From assembly GCA_031552235.1 (NCBI GenBank), contig JAVBMR010000001.1, positions 50,492-114,491 on the forward strand: DNA of 64,000 bases, written 5' to 3'. The notes beneath the pieces were generated by a model, which was not told the origin of the DNA, did not search any database, and was given only the letters and a program-made list of their open reading frames with translations. This stretch comes from WRDF01 sp031552235. GTDB taxonomy: Bacteria; Bacteroidota; Bacteroidia; Bacteroidales; Rikenellaceae. Position numbers and translations under genes: made by a program. Position 1 is the stretch's first letter. Every line of letters begins with the position of its first letter. This document shows, in pieces, positions 43,268-52,020 of this stretch.

Positions 43268-44047
43268 ATGAAGATCGGGATAATTGGAGGAGGCAACATG
43301 GGGGGCGCGATAGCCGTGGGCGCGGCAAAGAACGGGCATAGTGTCGTGGTGGCCGATCCCCGTATTATGTTTGCCGGCGCTTGGGGCGAAGGACTGGATA
43401 TACAATTTACAACTGAAAACTGGCAGGCTGTCATGGATGCAGACCTTGTGATAGTGGCTGTCAAACCGTGGCTCATGGAAGAGGTTCTGAAGGGAGTAGC
43501 TATGGCACTTGTGCCGGGGCAGGCTGTGGTCTCCATAGCTGCCGGGGTGACTTTTGCACAGTTGGAGGAGTATCTTTCGCCGATGCCGTTTTGGGTTGGT
43601 AAAGTCGGCCTGTTCCGTGTGATCCCCAACACGGCGATAGCGTTAGGTCAGAGTACAACGTTCATTTCCTGCAGGAATGTGACGCAGGAGCAGTACGATA
43701 AAGTACACTCGCTTTTTGCTCCATTAGGTAAGGTGTTTGATGTGAAGCAAGACCAGATGACAGCCGTCACGGCGCTCGCGTCGTCCGGAATAGCCTATGC
43801 GTTGAGGTATATGGATGCCGCAGTGAAGGGCGGTGTGGAAATGGGATTGGACGAAAAAGAGTCGCTGAGGATAGTTTTGCAGACAGTGCGCGGCGCGGTG
43901 GCGCTGCTCGAAACCAACGGGACAATGCCGCAGACAGAGATAAACAAGGTTACGACCCCGGGCGGCATCACGCTCAAGGGCCTCGAAGCGATGGAGCAGA
44001 ACGGTTTCTCTGACGCGGTCATAAAGGGGCTGTTGGCGACGAAATAA
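43268..44047 (+). CDS. proC: Pyrroline-5-carboxylate reductase
   Basis: ProC reduces pyrroline-5-carboxylate to L-proline with NAD(P)H. The 259-residue product starts with MKIGIIGGGNMGGAIAVGAA, the Rossmann signature, and continues with LVIVAVKPWLMEEVL, FRVIPNTAIALGQS, the substrate loop TALASSGIAYALRYMDA and the C-terminal VTTPGGITLKGLEAMEQNGF. The frame opens at 43184, but the ATG at 43268 fits the family. proB follows after a repeat-containing gap of 281 bases, so the three proline genes share direction without being tightly packed. Confidence 0.95.
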   Translation: MKIGIIGGGNMGGAIAVGAAKNGHSVVVADPRIMFAGAWGEGLDIQFTTENWQAVMDADLVIVAVKPWLMEEVLKGVAMALVPGQAVVSIAAGVTFAQLEEYLSPMPFWVGKVGLFRVIPNTAIALGQSTTFISCRNVTQEQYDKVHSLFAPLGKVFDVKQDQMTAVTALASSGIAYALRYMDAAVKGGVEMGLDEKESLRIVLQTVRGAVALLETNGTMPQTEINKVTTPGGITLKGLEAMEQNGFSDAVIKGLLATK

Positions 44048-44087
44048 AGAATGCTTGTCCGCAAAAACACACCTGTGGTGTGCGGTA

Positions 44088-44185
44088 TGCCGCCGGCGGT
44101 GGGTGCGAACGAGCAAAGCGAATGAAGCAGCCCGCCGCGTTGGGCGGCGGCAGGCTGCCGGTGTCGCAGAAGCGACACCGAGAGC
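44088..44185. repeat. GC-rich hairpin repeat (family C)
   Basis: GCCGCCGGCGGTGGGTGCGA, GCGAATGAAGCAGCCCGCCG and GGGCGGCGGCAGGCTGCCGG match the unit at 35811-35884. It ends with its own hairpin GGTGTCGC-AGAA-GCGACACC. It lies between proC and proB. Confidence 0.65.
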
Positions 44186-44328
44186 GACGTGCCTTGAATT
44201 TTTGCTACTTTTAAGGCTCTTTTCCTCTTTCGCGCCTCAGCTATATTAAATAAATTTGACAACACTCGGCTTGGCGTCGGTTGTTTCAATACAAAAGTAG
44301 GGAAGGATAATTAGATTTTTCAGGAACA

Positions 44329-45417
44329 ATGAAAAAGAACAAATATAAAAGGATAGTCGTCAAAATTGGGAGCAACGTCCTAACGCGCGAGGACGGGACG
44401 CTCGACGTTACGCGCATATCGCTGCTGGTCGATCAGGTTGCGCAGCTTTACGCGGCAGGGATCGAGGTTATCATGGTTTCGTCCGGGGCGGTGGCCTCGG
44501 GGCGCAGCGAACTCGGCGCAAAGGCAGGCCGGATGGATTCGGTGTCGGCACGCCAGCTGTTTTCGGCGGTAGGGCAGGCCAAGCTCATTAACCACTACTA
44601 CGACCTGTTCCGCGGCCACGATATAACATGCGGCCAGGTACTTACGACCAAAGAGAGCCTCTCGACACGCAACCATTACCTGAACCAGCGCAACTGCATG
44701 AGCGTAATGCTCGCAAACGGCGTCATCCCGATAGTAAACGAGAACGACACGATATCGGTTACCGAGCTGATGTTCACCGACAACGACGAGCTTTCAGGTA
44801 TCCTCGCCACGATGATGGACGCCGAGGCGCTTATCATACTGAGCAATGTGGACGGCATTTTTAATGGCACGCCGGGCGAAGAGGGCGTCGAGGTGATCCG
44901 TGAGATACACGGCGGACGCGACCTGTCGGGTTATATCCGCACCGGGTTCTCAAAGTTCGGCCGCGGGGGAATGCTCACGAAAAGCCGCATCGCCCGCAAG
45001 GTAGCCGATGAAGGCATCGAGGTGATAATCGCCAACGGCAAGAAGGACGGCATACTGACCGACCTCGTGTTGTCGGGCGGCGACACGGTTTGCACACGGT
45101 TCGTACCGTCGCCGAAGCCTCTCTCTGGCGTGAAGAAATGGATCGCCCACAGCGACGGTTTCGCAAAAGGCGAGCTGCACATAAACGAGGGTGCTTACGA
45201 AGTTCTCACAGGCCCGAAGGCCGTCAGTCTGCTTCCGGTAGGGGTTGTGAAGGTCGTGGGCGAGTTCGAGAAGGACGACATCGTGCATATTATAGCCCCC
45301 GGCGGCGACCACATAGGAGTGGGCCGCGTGGCGGTCGGAAGCGAAAAAGCACGCGAAATAGCCGGCACGAAAGGCGGCCGCCCGATGGTTCATTATGATT
45401 ATATGTATCTTGATTAG
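44329..45417 (+). CDS. proB: Glutamate 5-kinase
   Basis: ProB phosphorylates glutamate in the first step of proline synthesis. The 362-residue protein has the amino-acid kinase domain (IVVKIGSNVLTREDG, EVIMVSSGAVASGRSELG, NENDTISVTELMFTDNDELS, ALIILSNVDGIFNGTP) and a C-terminal PUA domain from about residue 270 (FAKGELHINEGAYEVLTG). In relatives the kinase is inhibited by proline. proA follows about 210 bases downstream beyond a repeat. Confidence 0.95.
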   Translation: MKKNKYKRIVVKIGSNVLTREDGTLDVTRISLLVDQVAQLYAAGIEVIMVSSGAVASGRSELGAKAGRMDSVSARQLFSAVGQAKLINHYYDLFRGHDITCGQVLTTKESLSTRNHYLNQRNCMSVMLANGVIPIVNENDTISVTELMFTDNDELSGILATMMDAEALIILSNVDGIFNGTPGEEGVEVIREIHGGRDLSGYIRTGFSKFGRGGMLTKSRIARKVADEGIEVIIANGKKDGILTDLVLSGGDTVCTRFVPSPKPLSGVKKWIAHSDGFAKGELHINEGAYEVLTGPKAVSLLPVGVVKVVGEFEKDDIVHIIAPGGDHIGVGRVAVGSEKAREIAGTKGGRPMVHYDYMYLD

Positions 45418-45467
45418 TGTGCTTGTTGGGATACGAAAATATTTTGCCCTGGCACCGGGCCAAAAAC

Positions 45468-45604
45468 GTTACTTTCCTTTTCCTTGATGAAAAGAAAGTA
45501 ACCAAAGAAAAATCAAGAAAATAAGTCTCACGTAAGACTCCTCCCTTTTAGCCGCCTACTGCGTCTAACGGTCGTCGGACACCGTACGTCTCGACTTATT
45601 TTCA
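45468..45604 (-). repeat. Family F inverted repeat, copy F2
   Basis: The reverse complement of 37552-37691 with some differences: GGTTACTTTCTTTTCATCAA, CACGTAAGACTC on this strand, and the CGTCTAACGGTCGTCGGAC segment. It lies between proB and proA. Confidence 0.78.
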
Positions 45605-45630
45605 TACACGTAACGCCAAAGGCCTATTTT

Positions 45631-46878
45631 ATGGAAACGAAAAAAATGTTCGAAAATGCGCTTGCAGCCAGCCGTGAGCTGAACCTGCTGGGCGAAGACA
45701 AAATAAACAAGGTGCTGCTGAGGCTTGCCGACGCGGCTCTGGCAAACGCCGACGCCATAATCGAGGCCAACAAAAAGGACCTCGACCGGATGGACAAGGC
45801 CGACCCGATGTACGACCGCCTGCTGCTCAACCGCGAACGCATAGAAGGTATCGCGGCGGATATCCGCAATGTGGCAACTTTGAAATCGCCCGTCGGCGAG
45901 GTGCTGAGCGTTACAGAGCGCCCCAACGGCATCAGGATCACAAAGATACGCGTTCCGTTCGGGGTCATAGGCGTTATTTATGAGGCGCGCCCCAACGTGA
46001 GCTTCGACGTATTCTCGCTGTGCTTCAAAAGCTCCAACGCCGCTGTGCTGAAAGGCGGAAGCAATGCCAAAGATTCGAACGAGGCCATTGTGAAGGTTAT
46101 TAAGGAAGTACTTGCAACCGAAGGTGTTACGACCGATGCCGTGACGCTGTTGCCCTCCACGCGCGAAGCCACGGCCGACCTGCTGAACGCTGTGGGTTAC
46201 GTCGACCTTATAATTCCCCGCGGAAGCCAGTCGCTGATAAATTATGTGAGGGATAACTCGCGTGTGCCGGTTATCGAAACCGGGGCCGGGATCGTCCATG
46301 TCTATTTCGACAAGGCCGGGGACGTAAAAAAGGGCGCGGACGTGATATTCAACGCCAAAACGCGCCGTGTGAGCGTGTGCAACGCCCTCGACACGCTCGT
46401 AATACACCGCGACAGGCTTGCCGACCTCGCGCAGTTAGTGGGCAGGATGGCGGATAAAAACGTTATCATATATGCTGACGCGGAGGCATATAAGGCGCTC
46501 GACGGGAAGTATCCCGCCAGCCTCTTAGAACATGCCTCGGCCGACAGTTTCGGGACGGAATACCAGGACTACAAAATGTCGGTAAAGACGGTTGCCGATA
46601 TAAAAGAGGCCATCGACCACGTGACGCGCCACTCGTCGAAGCATAGCGAGGCGATAATCACGGAAGACTGCGCCGCCGCCGATATGTACAAGAAAAATGT
46701 GGATGCCGCATGTGTTTACGTAAACGTGTCCACTGCGTTCTCGGACGGTGCGCAGTTCGGGTTCGGTGCCGAGATCGGCATCAGCACCCAGAAACTTCAT
46801 GCACGCGGCCCTATGGCCCTGGCCGAGATCACGAGCTACAAATACCTCATAGACGGCGACGGTCAAACGCGCCCGTAA
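45631..46878 (+). CDS. proA: Glutamate-5-semialdehyde dehydrogenase
   Basis: ProA (gamma-glutamyl phosphate reductase) reduces glutamyl phosphate made by ProB to the semialdehyde. The 415-residue protein has the aldehyde-dehydrogenase fold with TKIRVPFGVIGVIYEARPN, LKGGSNAKDSNEAIV, IIPRGSQSLINYV and ETGAGIVHVYFDKAGD. The catalytic Cys is in RRVSVCNALDTLVIHRD, followed by GFGAEIGISTQKLHARGPM. Length is standard. It completes a proC-proB-proA set on one strand. Confidence 0.95.
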   Translation: METKKMFENALAASRELNLLGEDKINKVLLRLADAALANADAIIEANKKDLDRMDKADPMYDRLLLNRERIEGIAADIRNVATLKSPVGEVLSVTERPNGIRITKIRVPFGVIGVIYEARPNVSFDVFSLCFKSSNAAVLKGGSNAKDSNEAIVKVIKEVLATEGVTTDAVTLLPSTREATADLLNAVGYVDLIIPRGSQSLINYVRDNSRVPVIETGAGIVHVYFDKAGDVKKGADVIFNAKTRRVSVCNALDTLVIHRDRLADLAQLVGRMADKNVIIYADAEAYKALDGKYPASLLEHASADSFGTEYQDYKMSVKTVADIKEAIDHVTRHSSKHSEAIITEDCAAADMYKKNVDAACVYVNVSTAFSDGAQFGFGAEIGISTQKLHARGPMALAEITSYKYLIDGDGQTRP

Positions 46879-46898
46879 CTGCCGGTCGAAAGTTTATG

Positions 46899-46928
46899 TA
46901 TCCCGCCCCGGAAAGGCGGGATATTTTT
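46899..46928 (+). terminator. Terminator after proA
   Basis: TATCCCGCC and GGCGGGATA form a perfect 9-bp stem followed by TTTTTA, about 20 bases after the proA stop. Confidence 0.85.
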
Positions 46929-47128
46929 ACTGAATTATCCGTAATAATATCCCTGCCTCAATAGACAGTCATCAATCTTTCGGTGTCGCTCTCCGCTCGC
47001 TTGCGTCCTCCGGCGGCGGACTACAGAACAAATGACAGTATATTCTTCGCGTTCACCCATACGGCACAATGATTGCTAACAAACGGTTAAATCTTGGCAG
47101 GCCGTGAATAAAAAACGCTATTTATACT

Positions 47129-47136
47129 TAACTTTG
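47129..47136 (+). promoter_or_regulatory. Putative -7 promoter motif for pfkA
   Basis: TAACTTTG fits TAnnTTTG and ends 26 bases before the pfkA ATG. Confidence 0.5.
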
Positions 47137-47162
47137 CGGATTATCACTTAAACAGAAGAATT

Positions 47163-48143
47163 ATGGCAAAGATCAATTGCATCGGTATCCTGACCTCGGG
47201 CGGCGACTCTCCAGGCATGAACGCGGCGATCAGGGCGGTGACGCGTGCGGCTATTTACCACGGATTCAAGGTAAAAGGTATAATGCGCGGTTACAAAGGG
47301 CTGATAACCGGCGAAATAGTTCCATTCCAGACACAGAACGTAAGCAATATCATACAGCAGGGCGGTACAATACTGAAAACGGCACGCTGCCCGGAATTCA
47401 GGACGGAAGAGGGGCGCAAACTGGCCTACGAGAATATGCAGAAAGAGGGCATCGACGCCCTTGTGATAATCGGCGGCGACGGCTCGCTTACGGGCGGCCG
47501 CATATTTGCCCAGGAATTCAATGTCCCTGTGGTGGGCCTTCCCGGCACGATAGACAACGACCTTTACGGAACCGACACTACTATAGGTTACGACACTGCG
47601 CTGAATACGATCATGGAAGCGGTCGATAAGATCCGCGACACGGCATCGTCGCACGACCGCCTGTTCTTTATCGAGGTCATGGGGCGCAACGCCGGTTTCC
47701 TCGCGCTGAACGGCGCCATCGCGACAGGGGCGGAAGCGGCTATCATTCCCGAAATAGCAACCGAGGTCGACCAGTTGGCGGAACTTATACAGAACGGTTT
47801 CCGAAAGAGCAAGAACAGCAGTATCGTGCTTGTCGCCGAGAGCGAACTCACAGGGGGGGCGCTGGGCCTGGCCGAACGTGTCAAGACCGAATATCCAGGG
47901 TATGATGTGCGCGTAACCATCCTCGGGCATATACAACGTGGAGGGTCGCCTTCGGCGTCAGACCGTATCCTCGCTACCCGTATGGGTGAGGCCGCCATCC
48001 TGGCCCTGATGGACGACCAGCGCAACGTGATGATAGGTATCGATAACGACGAACTTGTATACGTCCCGTTCTCTAAAGCGATACGCAACGACAAACCGAT
48101 AAACCGCGACCTGCTGAATACGGTCAAGGTTTTGTCGATCTGA
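47163..48143 (+). CDS. pfkA: ATP-dependent 6-phosphofructokinase
   Basis: PfkA makes fructose 1,6-bisphosphate in glycolysis. The 326-residue protein has bacterial PfkA motifs: ILTSGGDSPGMNAAIRAV, MRGYKGLITGE, the ATP site IIGGDGSLTGG, the active-site TIDNDLYGTDTTIGYDTALN, EVMGRNAGFLAL and LGHIQRGGSPSASDRI. The residue following the first catalytic GGDG motif is Ser rather than Asp, and Gly precedes it, which is compatible with ATP use. Length matches the short allosteric bacterial form. It is a single gene. Confidence 0.95.
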   Translation: MAKINCIGILTSGGDSPGMNAAIRAVTRAAIYHGFKVKGIMRGYKGLITGEIVPFQTQNVSNIIQQGGTILKTARCPEFRTEEGRKLAYENMQKEGIDALVIIGGDGSLTGGRIFAQEFNVPVVGLPGTIDNDLYGTDTTIGYDTALNTIMEAVDKIRDTASSHDRLFFIEVMGRNAGFLALNGAIATGAEAAIIPEIATEVDQLAELIQNGFRKSKNSSIVLVAESELTGGALGLAERVKTEYPGYDVRVTILGHIQRGGSPSASDRILATRMGEAAILALMDDQRNVMIGIDNDELVYVPFSKAIRNDKPINRDLLNTVKVLSI

Positions 48144-48155
48144 TCTATGTTGTTT

Positions 48156-48192
48156 AAAAGAAATGGCTTCCGGTTAGGAAGCCATTTCTTTT
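48156..48192. terminator. Bidirectional terminator shared by pfkA and the SPOR gene
   Basis: AAAAGAAATGGCTTCC and GGAAGCCATTTCTTTT form a perfect 16-bp stem. The right edge overlaps the stop codon of the convergent SPOR-domain gene. Confidence 0.9.
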
Positions 48193-49036
48193 ATTGGTAC
48201 ATCGGCGGATATATCCAGTATTCCTGTAGGTCGTAGTTCCATGCCAGTTGTCGCTGCATATTGAGCGCTTCGCTGTATTTCGCCGACGAAAACACGCTTA
48301 CCATGGTTCTGCCGGGGCGTGAGCCCGGGTAGTCGAATTTTTCGAACGCGAGGTCGGGGAACTTCACTTTGAGCTGGCGTATGAGTTTGTCCGCGTTCTC
48401 GGGGATGTCGAATACGCCGCTCACGACGTAATACCTGCCGGGCAGGGGGTAATTGAGGCTCTTTTCCGGATGTTCGACGGCCTGCGGAGGAATCGGTCTC
48501 GCCGTGGTGTCGGTGGCTGCCGGTGCGGCAGGCTGCTGTACGGCCACTATTGGCTGTTCAGGCTTGAATATGCACGAACCGCAACGCTTGTAACCGAAGA
48601 GCAGCAACAGCAATAAGGCTATGACGAGCAGTATCCACAGCCATGCCTTGCCGCGTTTGCGTTTTACGACCACGGTCTCTTGCCGGCCGGGGTTGAGCCT
48701 TTTGTCAAGCTCGCCTGTAGGCGTGAAGACGCCGTCCCTGAGTTCGCCAGCCTCTTCAATGGCGAGTACGCCCTCTTTCCGGGCGTTCCAGAGCCATTCG
48801 TAATACCTGTCTCGTGCCTGCTGGTAATCGATCCCCTCCGATTCGAGGATGTTGATGACGTTCCTCGCCTCGGGATTAGCCTCTGAGGTGTACATAACGA
48901 TGTTACGGGGGGCGCTGACAGAGTTGCCCTCCATTTTTGCGGGGACGTTCTCTATTTTCAAATATCCCACCTCTTCGAGTATGACGGGCCGCCGGTCGGC
49001 CAACTCGCCGAAAATTATCTGATCGTAGGTTCTCAT
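48191..49036 (-). CDS. SPOR-domain protein with N-terminal HU-CCDC81-like region
   Basis: This 281-residue protein has a cytoplasmic N-terminal part of about 120 residues resembling the HU-CCDC81 domain pair (IIFGELADRRPVILEEVGYL, then ATSEANP-like PEARNVINILESEGIDY). One transmembrane helix follows (AWLWILLVIALLLLLLFGY, residues about 130-150), then a Pro/Ala linker and a SPOR domain (YYVVSGVFDIPENADKLIRQ to the end). SPOR domains bind denuded peptidoglycan at the division site, and the HU-like part may bind DNA, so it could link chromosome and septum. It overlaps the lgt gene upstream by 4 bases and is co-translated with it. Confidence 0.83.
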   Translation of the reverse strand: MRTYDQIIFGELADRRPVILEEVGYLKIENVPAKMEGNSVSAPRNIVMYTSEANPEARNVINILESEGIDYQQARDRYYEWLWNARKEGVLAIEEAGELRDGVFTPTGELDKRLNPGRQETVVVKRKRGKAWLWILLVIALLLLLLFGYKRCGSCIFKPEQPIVAVQQPAAPAATDTTARPIPPQAVEHPEKSLNYPLPGRYYVVSGVFDIPENADKLIRQLKVKFPDLAFEKFDYPGSRPGRTMVSVFSSAKYSEALNMQRQLAWNYDLQEYWIYPPMYQ

Positions 49037-50013
49037 TTCCGTCCTTTTTTATGTGGTTTGGAATTGGCCGCTGACGGCATGTCTTGAGGTTTATCCGTTT
49101 TTTTGTCCACCGCCACAGCGCCTTTCACAGGTTCTTTTTTCTTCGGGGCGTCGTGCTTGCCGTCGGTGTAGACCGGGGTCGGCTTGAGCGGGACCTTTAC
49201 CGCCGGCCTCATAAGCGCCATTACGATAATGGCTATGCCTGCGATGATGAACGGGACGCTGAGCCACTGGCCCATCATGAGCGACATGTCCAGTTCGAAA
49301 TCCTTCTGCGGGTTCTTGATATACTCTATGATAAAGCGCGACAGGAATACACCCACAAGCCCTATCCCGAACAGAAGTCCGGGGCGTTTGCGGCCCATGT
49401 CACGGCCGTAGTAGAGGTAGGCGAGTATGCCGAAAGTGATGAAATAGCACAGCGCTTCGTAAATTTGTGTCGGGTGGACTGGCGGCGATCCGGCGATCCA
49501 TTGCGGGTCGCGGACGAACTCGAAGCCCCACGGCAGGTCGGTCGGAGTGCCGTAAATCTCTGAGTTCATGAGGTTTCCAAGGCGCACGAAAGCCCCTCCC
49601 GCCGTCACGGGGAACATGACGCGGTCGAGCGACCATATATAAGGCATCTTGTTGTTGCGCGAGAAGCACCAAAGCCCCACCAGCAACCCGATAGCCGCAC
49701 CGTGGCTTGCCAGCCCGCCTTCCCACAGATAGAGTATGGACAGCGGGTCTTTCATGTAAGCCCCTAAGTCATAGAAAAGTACGTGGCCAAGGCGTGCGCC
49801 TATGATGGTGGAGAGTATCCCCCACATGAACGCTGAGTCGAGCAATTTCGCCGGGTAGCCCTCACGGCGGAAGAAATCGCGGAACATGAACAGGCCTATT
49901 ACGAAGGTCAGTGCCCACGTTATCCCGTACCACCTGATCGAAACGGGGCCTATGCGGAATATTTCGGGGTCGACGTCCCAGACTACGGATAGAAATTCGT
50001 TTAACATACTCAA
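49033..50013 (-). CDS. lgt: Prolipoprotein diacylglyceryl transferase
   Basis: Lgt adds diacylglycerol to the lipobox Cys of preprolipoproteins at the inner membrane. The 326-residue protein has about seven transmembrane segments, with IRWYGITWALTFVIG, GARLGHVLFYDLGAY, GGLASHGAAIGLLVG, FVRLGNLMNSEIYG (Arg and Asn-Ser-Glu of the active region) and PPVHPTQIYEAL. A basic, Lys/Pro-rich cytoplasmic tail of about 50 residues extends the C-terminus, longer than in E. coli. Substrates in this window include the NlpE-like and NigD-like lipoproteins. It is upstream of the SPOR gene. Confidence 0.94.
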   Translation of the reverse strand: MSMLNEFLSVVWDVDPEIFRIGPVSIRWYGITWALTFVIGLFMFRDFFRREGYPAKLLDSAFMWGILSTIIGARLGHVLFYDLGAYMKDPLSILYLWEGGLASHGAAIGLLVGLWCFSRNNKMPYIWSLDRVMFPVTAGGAFVRLGNLMNSEIYGTPTDLPWGFEFVRDPQWIAGSPPVHPTQIYEALCYFITFGILAYLYYGRDMGRKRPGLLFGIGLVGVFLSRFIIEYIKNPQKDFELDMSLMMGQWLSVPFIIAGIAIIVMALMRPAVKVPLKPTPVYTDGKHDAPKKKEPVKGAVAVDKKTDKPQDMPSAANSKPHKKGRK

Positions 50014-50121
50014 TACGTTTATCGGCGGTTACGCCCCTGAAAAATGACGGGGCGTAGCCTGTGTGCCGTAAAGATAGTTATTTTTTCCTAACCTTGATAT
50101 TTTTGACGCGACAAGGGTGTC

Positions 50122-50218
50122 GCGGGTATGCGGATAGGGTATGGCGCGGTGTGGTGTGACAGGTGTGGCGCGATGTGAATATGGTATAGCGGGTATGCGG
50201 ATAGGGGGTGGCGCGGTG
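50122..50218. repeat. Two-copy direct repeat with 67-base period
   Basis: GCGGGTATGCGGATAGGG starts at 50122 and again at 50189; the 30-base units differ at two bases. The spacer also holds GGCGCGRTGTG-type near-repeats. It lies between the histidine kinase and lgt and encodes nothing. Confidence 0.65.
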
Positions 50219-50242
50219 GACAGGTATGCGGCCCGTCACTGC

Positions 50243-51325
50243 CTACGCCTTGGTCAGCGAGAACGAGAATGTGCTGCCGACGCCCAGTTCGCTGCGCAGC
50301 GTGATCGACTCGCCGTGGGCTTCGAGGATGTGCTTGACGATGGCAAGGCCCAGCCCCGTGCCGCCCTGCTCGCGCGAACGGCTCTTGTCGGTGCGGTAGA
50401 AGCGCTCGAAGACGCGCGGGATGTCGTCCTTGGCGATCCCGACGCCCGAGTCGGCGACCTCGACGAGTACCTTGTCGAACATGTCGACGAACGATATATG
50501 CGTGGTGCCTCCCACGTTGCCGTAGTTGATCGAGTTGATGATGAGGTTCACGAATATCTGGCTGACGTAGTGCTTATCGGCCATGACGTATATGGGTGCG
50601 GAGGGGAACGCGTCGCCGGAGGACGAATTGCCGACCTTGATGGTAATGTCCTTGCGTTCGGCCTCTATTTCAAGCGTTTCGACAACCTCGCGCACCACCT
50701 CCACAAGGTCGAAGCGTTCGGGGTTCAACTTGAGAATCCCTGATTCCAGCTTTGATATCTGGTCGAGGTCCTGTACGATATTGATAAGGCGGTCGATGCT
50801 TTTTTCCGCCCGTTCGAGGTATTGCCGGTTGATCGACGGGTCTTCGAGCCCGCCGTCGAGCAGGGTCGAGATGTAGCCCTGTACGTTGAACACGGGCGTT
50901 TTGATCTCGTGCGCCACGTTGCCCACATACTCCTTGCGGAAGCGTTCGTTGTCTTTCAGCTGTGCGATCTCGCTGCGGTTGCGCTCTTCCCACGCGCGTA
51001 TGTCCACCTTGATGTCGTCGAGCATCTCTTCCTTGTGCGAGAGTTCATGCTCAAGCTGGCGGGTCTTCATGTTGCGCGAATGTACGATCTGGTATACCGG
51101 TTTCAGCTTGTAGATCACGAACTTGCGCAGCACGATGTCGCTGATGGAGTAGAGTACCGCGAAGATCGTTGCCGCCGCGGCCAGCACCATCCACCAGGCG
51201 CCTCCGGCCAGAACGACAAATCCCGCGGCAAGTATCCCTGCCACGGAACTCACTATGACCGATGCCGATTTTATGGTCTTTATTTTTACCGTAACGGCCA
51301 TGTTCAAACGCCTTTTCGCTGCCAT
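50243..51325 (-). CDS. Membrane sensor histidine kinase (PhoR-like)
   Basis: This 360-residue kinase has two transmembrane helices close to the N-terminus (residues about 20-68), a short coiled coil and a HisKA domain with the phosphorylated His in NVAHEIKTPVFNVQGY. The ATPase domain shows N box FVNLIINSINYG, G1 VADSGVGIAKDD, F box VFERFYRTDKSRS and G2 GGTGLGLAIVKHI. There is little periplasmic sequence, so the signal may be sensed in or at the membrane. No response regulator is adjacent, so it is an orphan in this window. An alternative start at 51301 would trim eight residues. Confidence 0.9.
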   Translation of the reverse strand: MAAKRRLNMAVTVKIKTIKSASVIVSSVAGILAAGFVVLAGGAWWMVLAAAATIFAVLYSISDIVLRKFVIYKLKPVYQIVHSRNMKTRQLEHELSHKEEMLDDIKVDIRAWEERNRSEIAQLKDNERFRKEYVGNVAHEIKTPVFNVQGYISTLLDGGLEDPSINRQYLERAEKSIDRLINIVQDLDQISKLESGILKLNPERFDLVEVVREVVETLEIEAERKDITIKVGNSSSGDAFPSAPIYVMADKHYVSQIFVNLIINSINYGNVGGTTHISFVDMFDKVLVEVADSGVGIAKDDIPRVFERFYRTDKSRSREQGGTGLGLAIVKHILEAHGESITLRSELGVGSTFSFSLTKA

Positions 51326-51357
51326 CTTTTGCCTGCCGTTTTTTTAGACCGACCCTG

Positions 51358-51951
51358 CTACGCGCGGTAGGTTTTCATGAGTTTGGCGATATACTTGCCC
51401 ACGATGTCGAACTCGATGTTCACGACCGTGCCTTTTGTGAAGGTGTGGAAGTTGGTGTGTTCGTGCGTGTAGGGGATGATGGCCACCTGGAACGAACCGT
51501 CCTTTGAGTTCACCACCGTGAGGCTCACGCCGTTGACGGCAACGGAGCCTTTTTCCACAGTCACATTGTCGCCTGTCTGTTCGTACTCGAACGTGTAGTA
51601 CCAGCTTCCGTCGGCTTCCTCGACATTCGTGCATACTGCCGTCTGGTCTACATGCCCCTGCACGATATGCCCGTCGAGTAGTGCGTCTGGTTTCATGCTG
51701 CGCTCCACATTAACCTTGTCGCCGGGCTTCAGCAGCCCGAGGTTGGATTTCAGCAACGTTTCCTTTATAGCCGTGACCGTGTAGGTGTCCTCGGTAATAT
51801 CCACCACAGTGAGGCAAACGCCGTTGTGCGACACGCTCTGGTCTATTTTAAGTTCGTTCACGAAAGGCACCGACAGCGTGAAATGCCTGTTGCCCTGATC
51901 CTCCTTCACCGCCACGACTTTCGCCATAGCCTCGACTATTCCTGAAAACAT
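51358..51951 (-). CDS. ribE: Riboflavin synthase, alpha chain
   Basis: Riboflavin synthase joins two 6,7-dimethyl-8-ribityllumazine molecules into riboflavin. The 197-residue protein is made of two lumazine-binding beta-barrels: the first starts MFSGIVEAMAKV with SHNGVCLTVVDI, the second begins about residue 98 with GHIVQGHVDQTAVC and VNGVSLTVVNS. Length and tandem layout are normal. No FMN riboswitch is visible upstream. It starts 32 bases before the histidine kinase end on the same strand but is unlikely to be related to it. Confidence 0.95.
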   Translation of the reverse strand: MFSGIVEAMAKVVAVKEDQGNRHFTLSVPFVNELKIDQSVSHNGVCLTVVDITEDTYTVTAIKETLLKSNLGLLKPGDKVNVERSMKPDALLDGHIVQGHVDQTAVCTNVEEADGSWYYTFEYEQTGDNVTVEKGSVAVNGVSLTVVNSKDGSFQVAIIPYTHEHTNFHTFTKGTVVNIEFDIVGKYIAKLMKTYRA

Positions 51952-52020
51952 AATTTATTTTATTTTTATCCGGTCAAACCGGAACGTTTAATTATATGTA
52001 GACGCCGCTGTTTTGCGGAT

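Noticed and set aside
51952..52020. FMN riboswitch upstream of riboflavin synthase
   Set aside because: I looked for the conserved FMN-aptamer core and saw none; the region holds only a short inverted repeat CGGTCAAACCG and a dispersed repeat.
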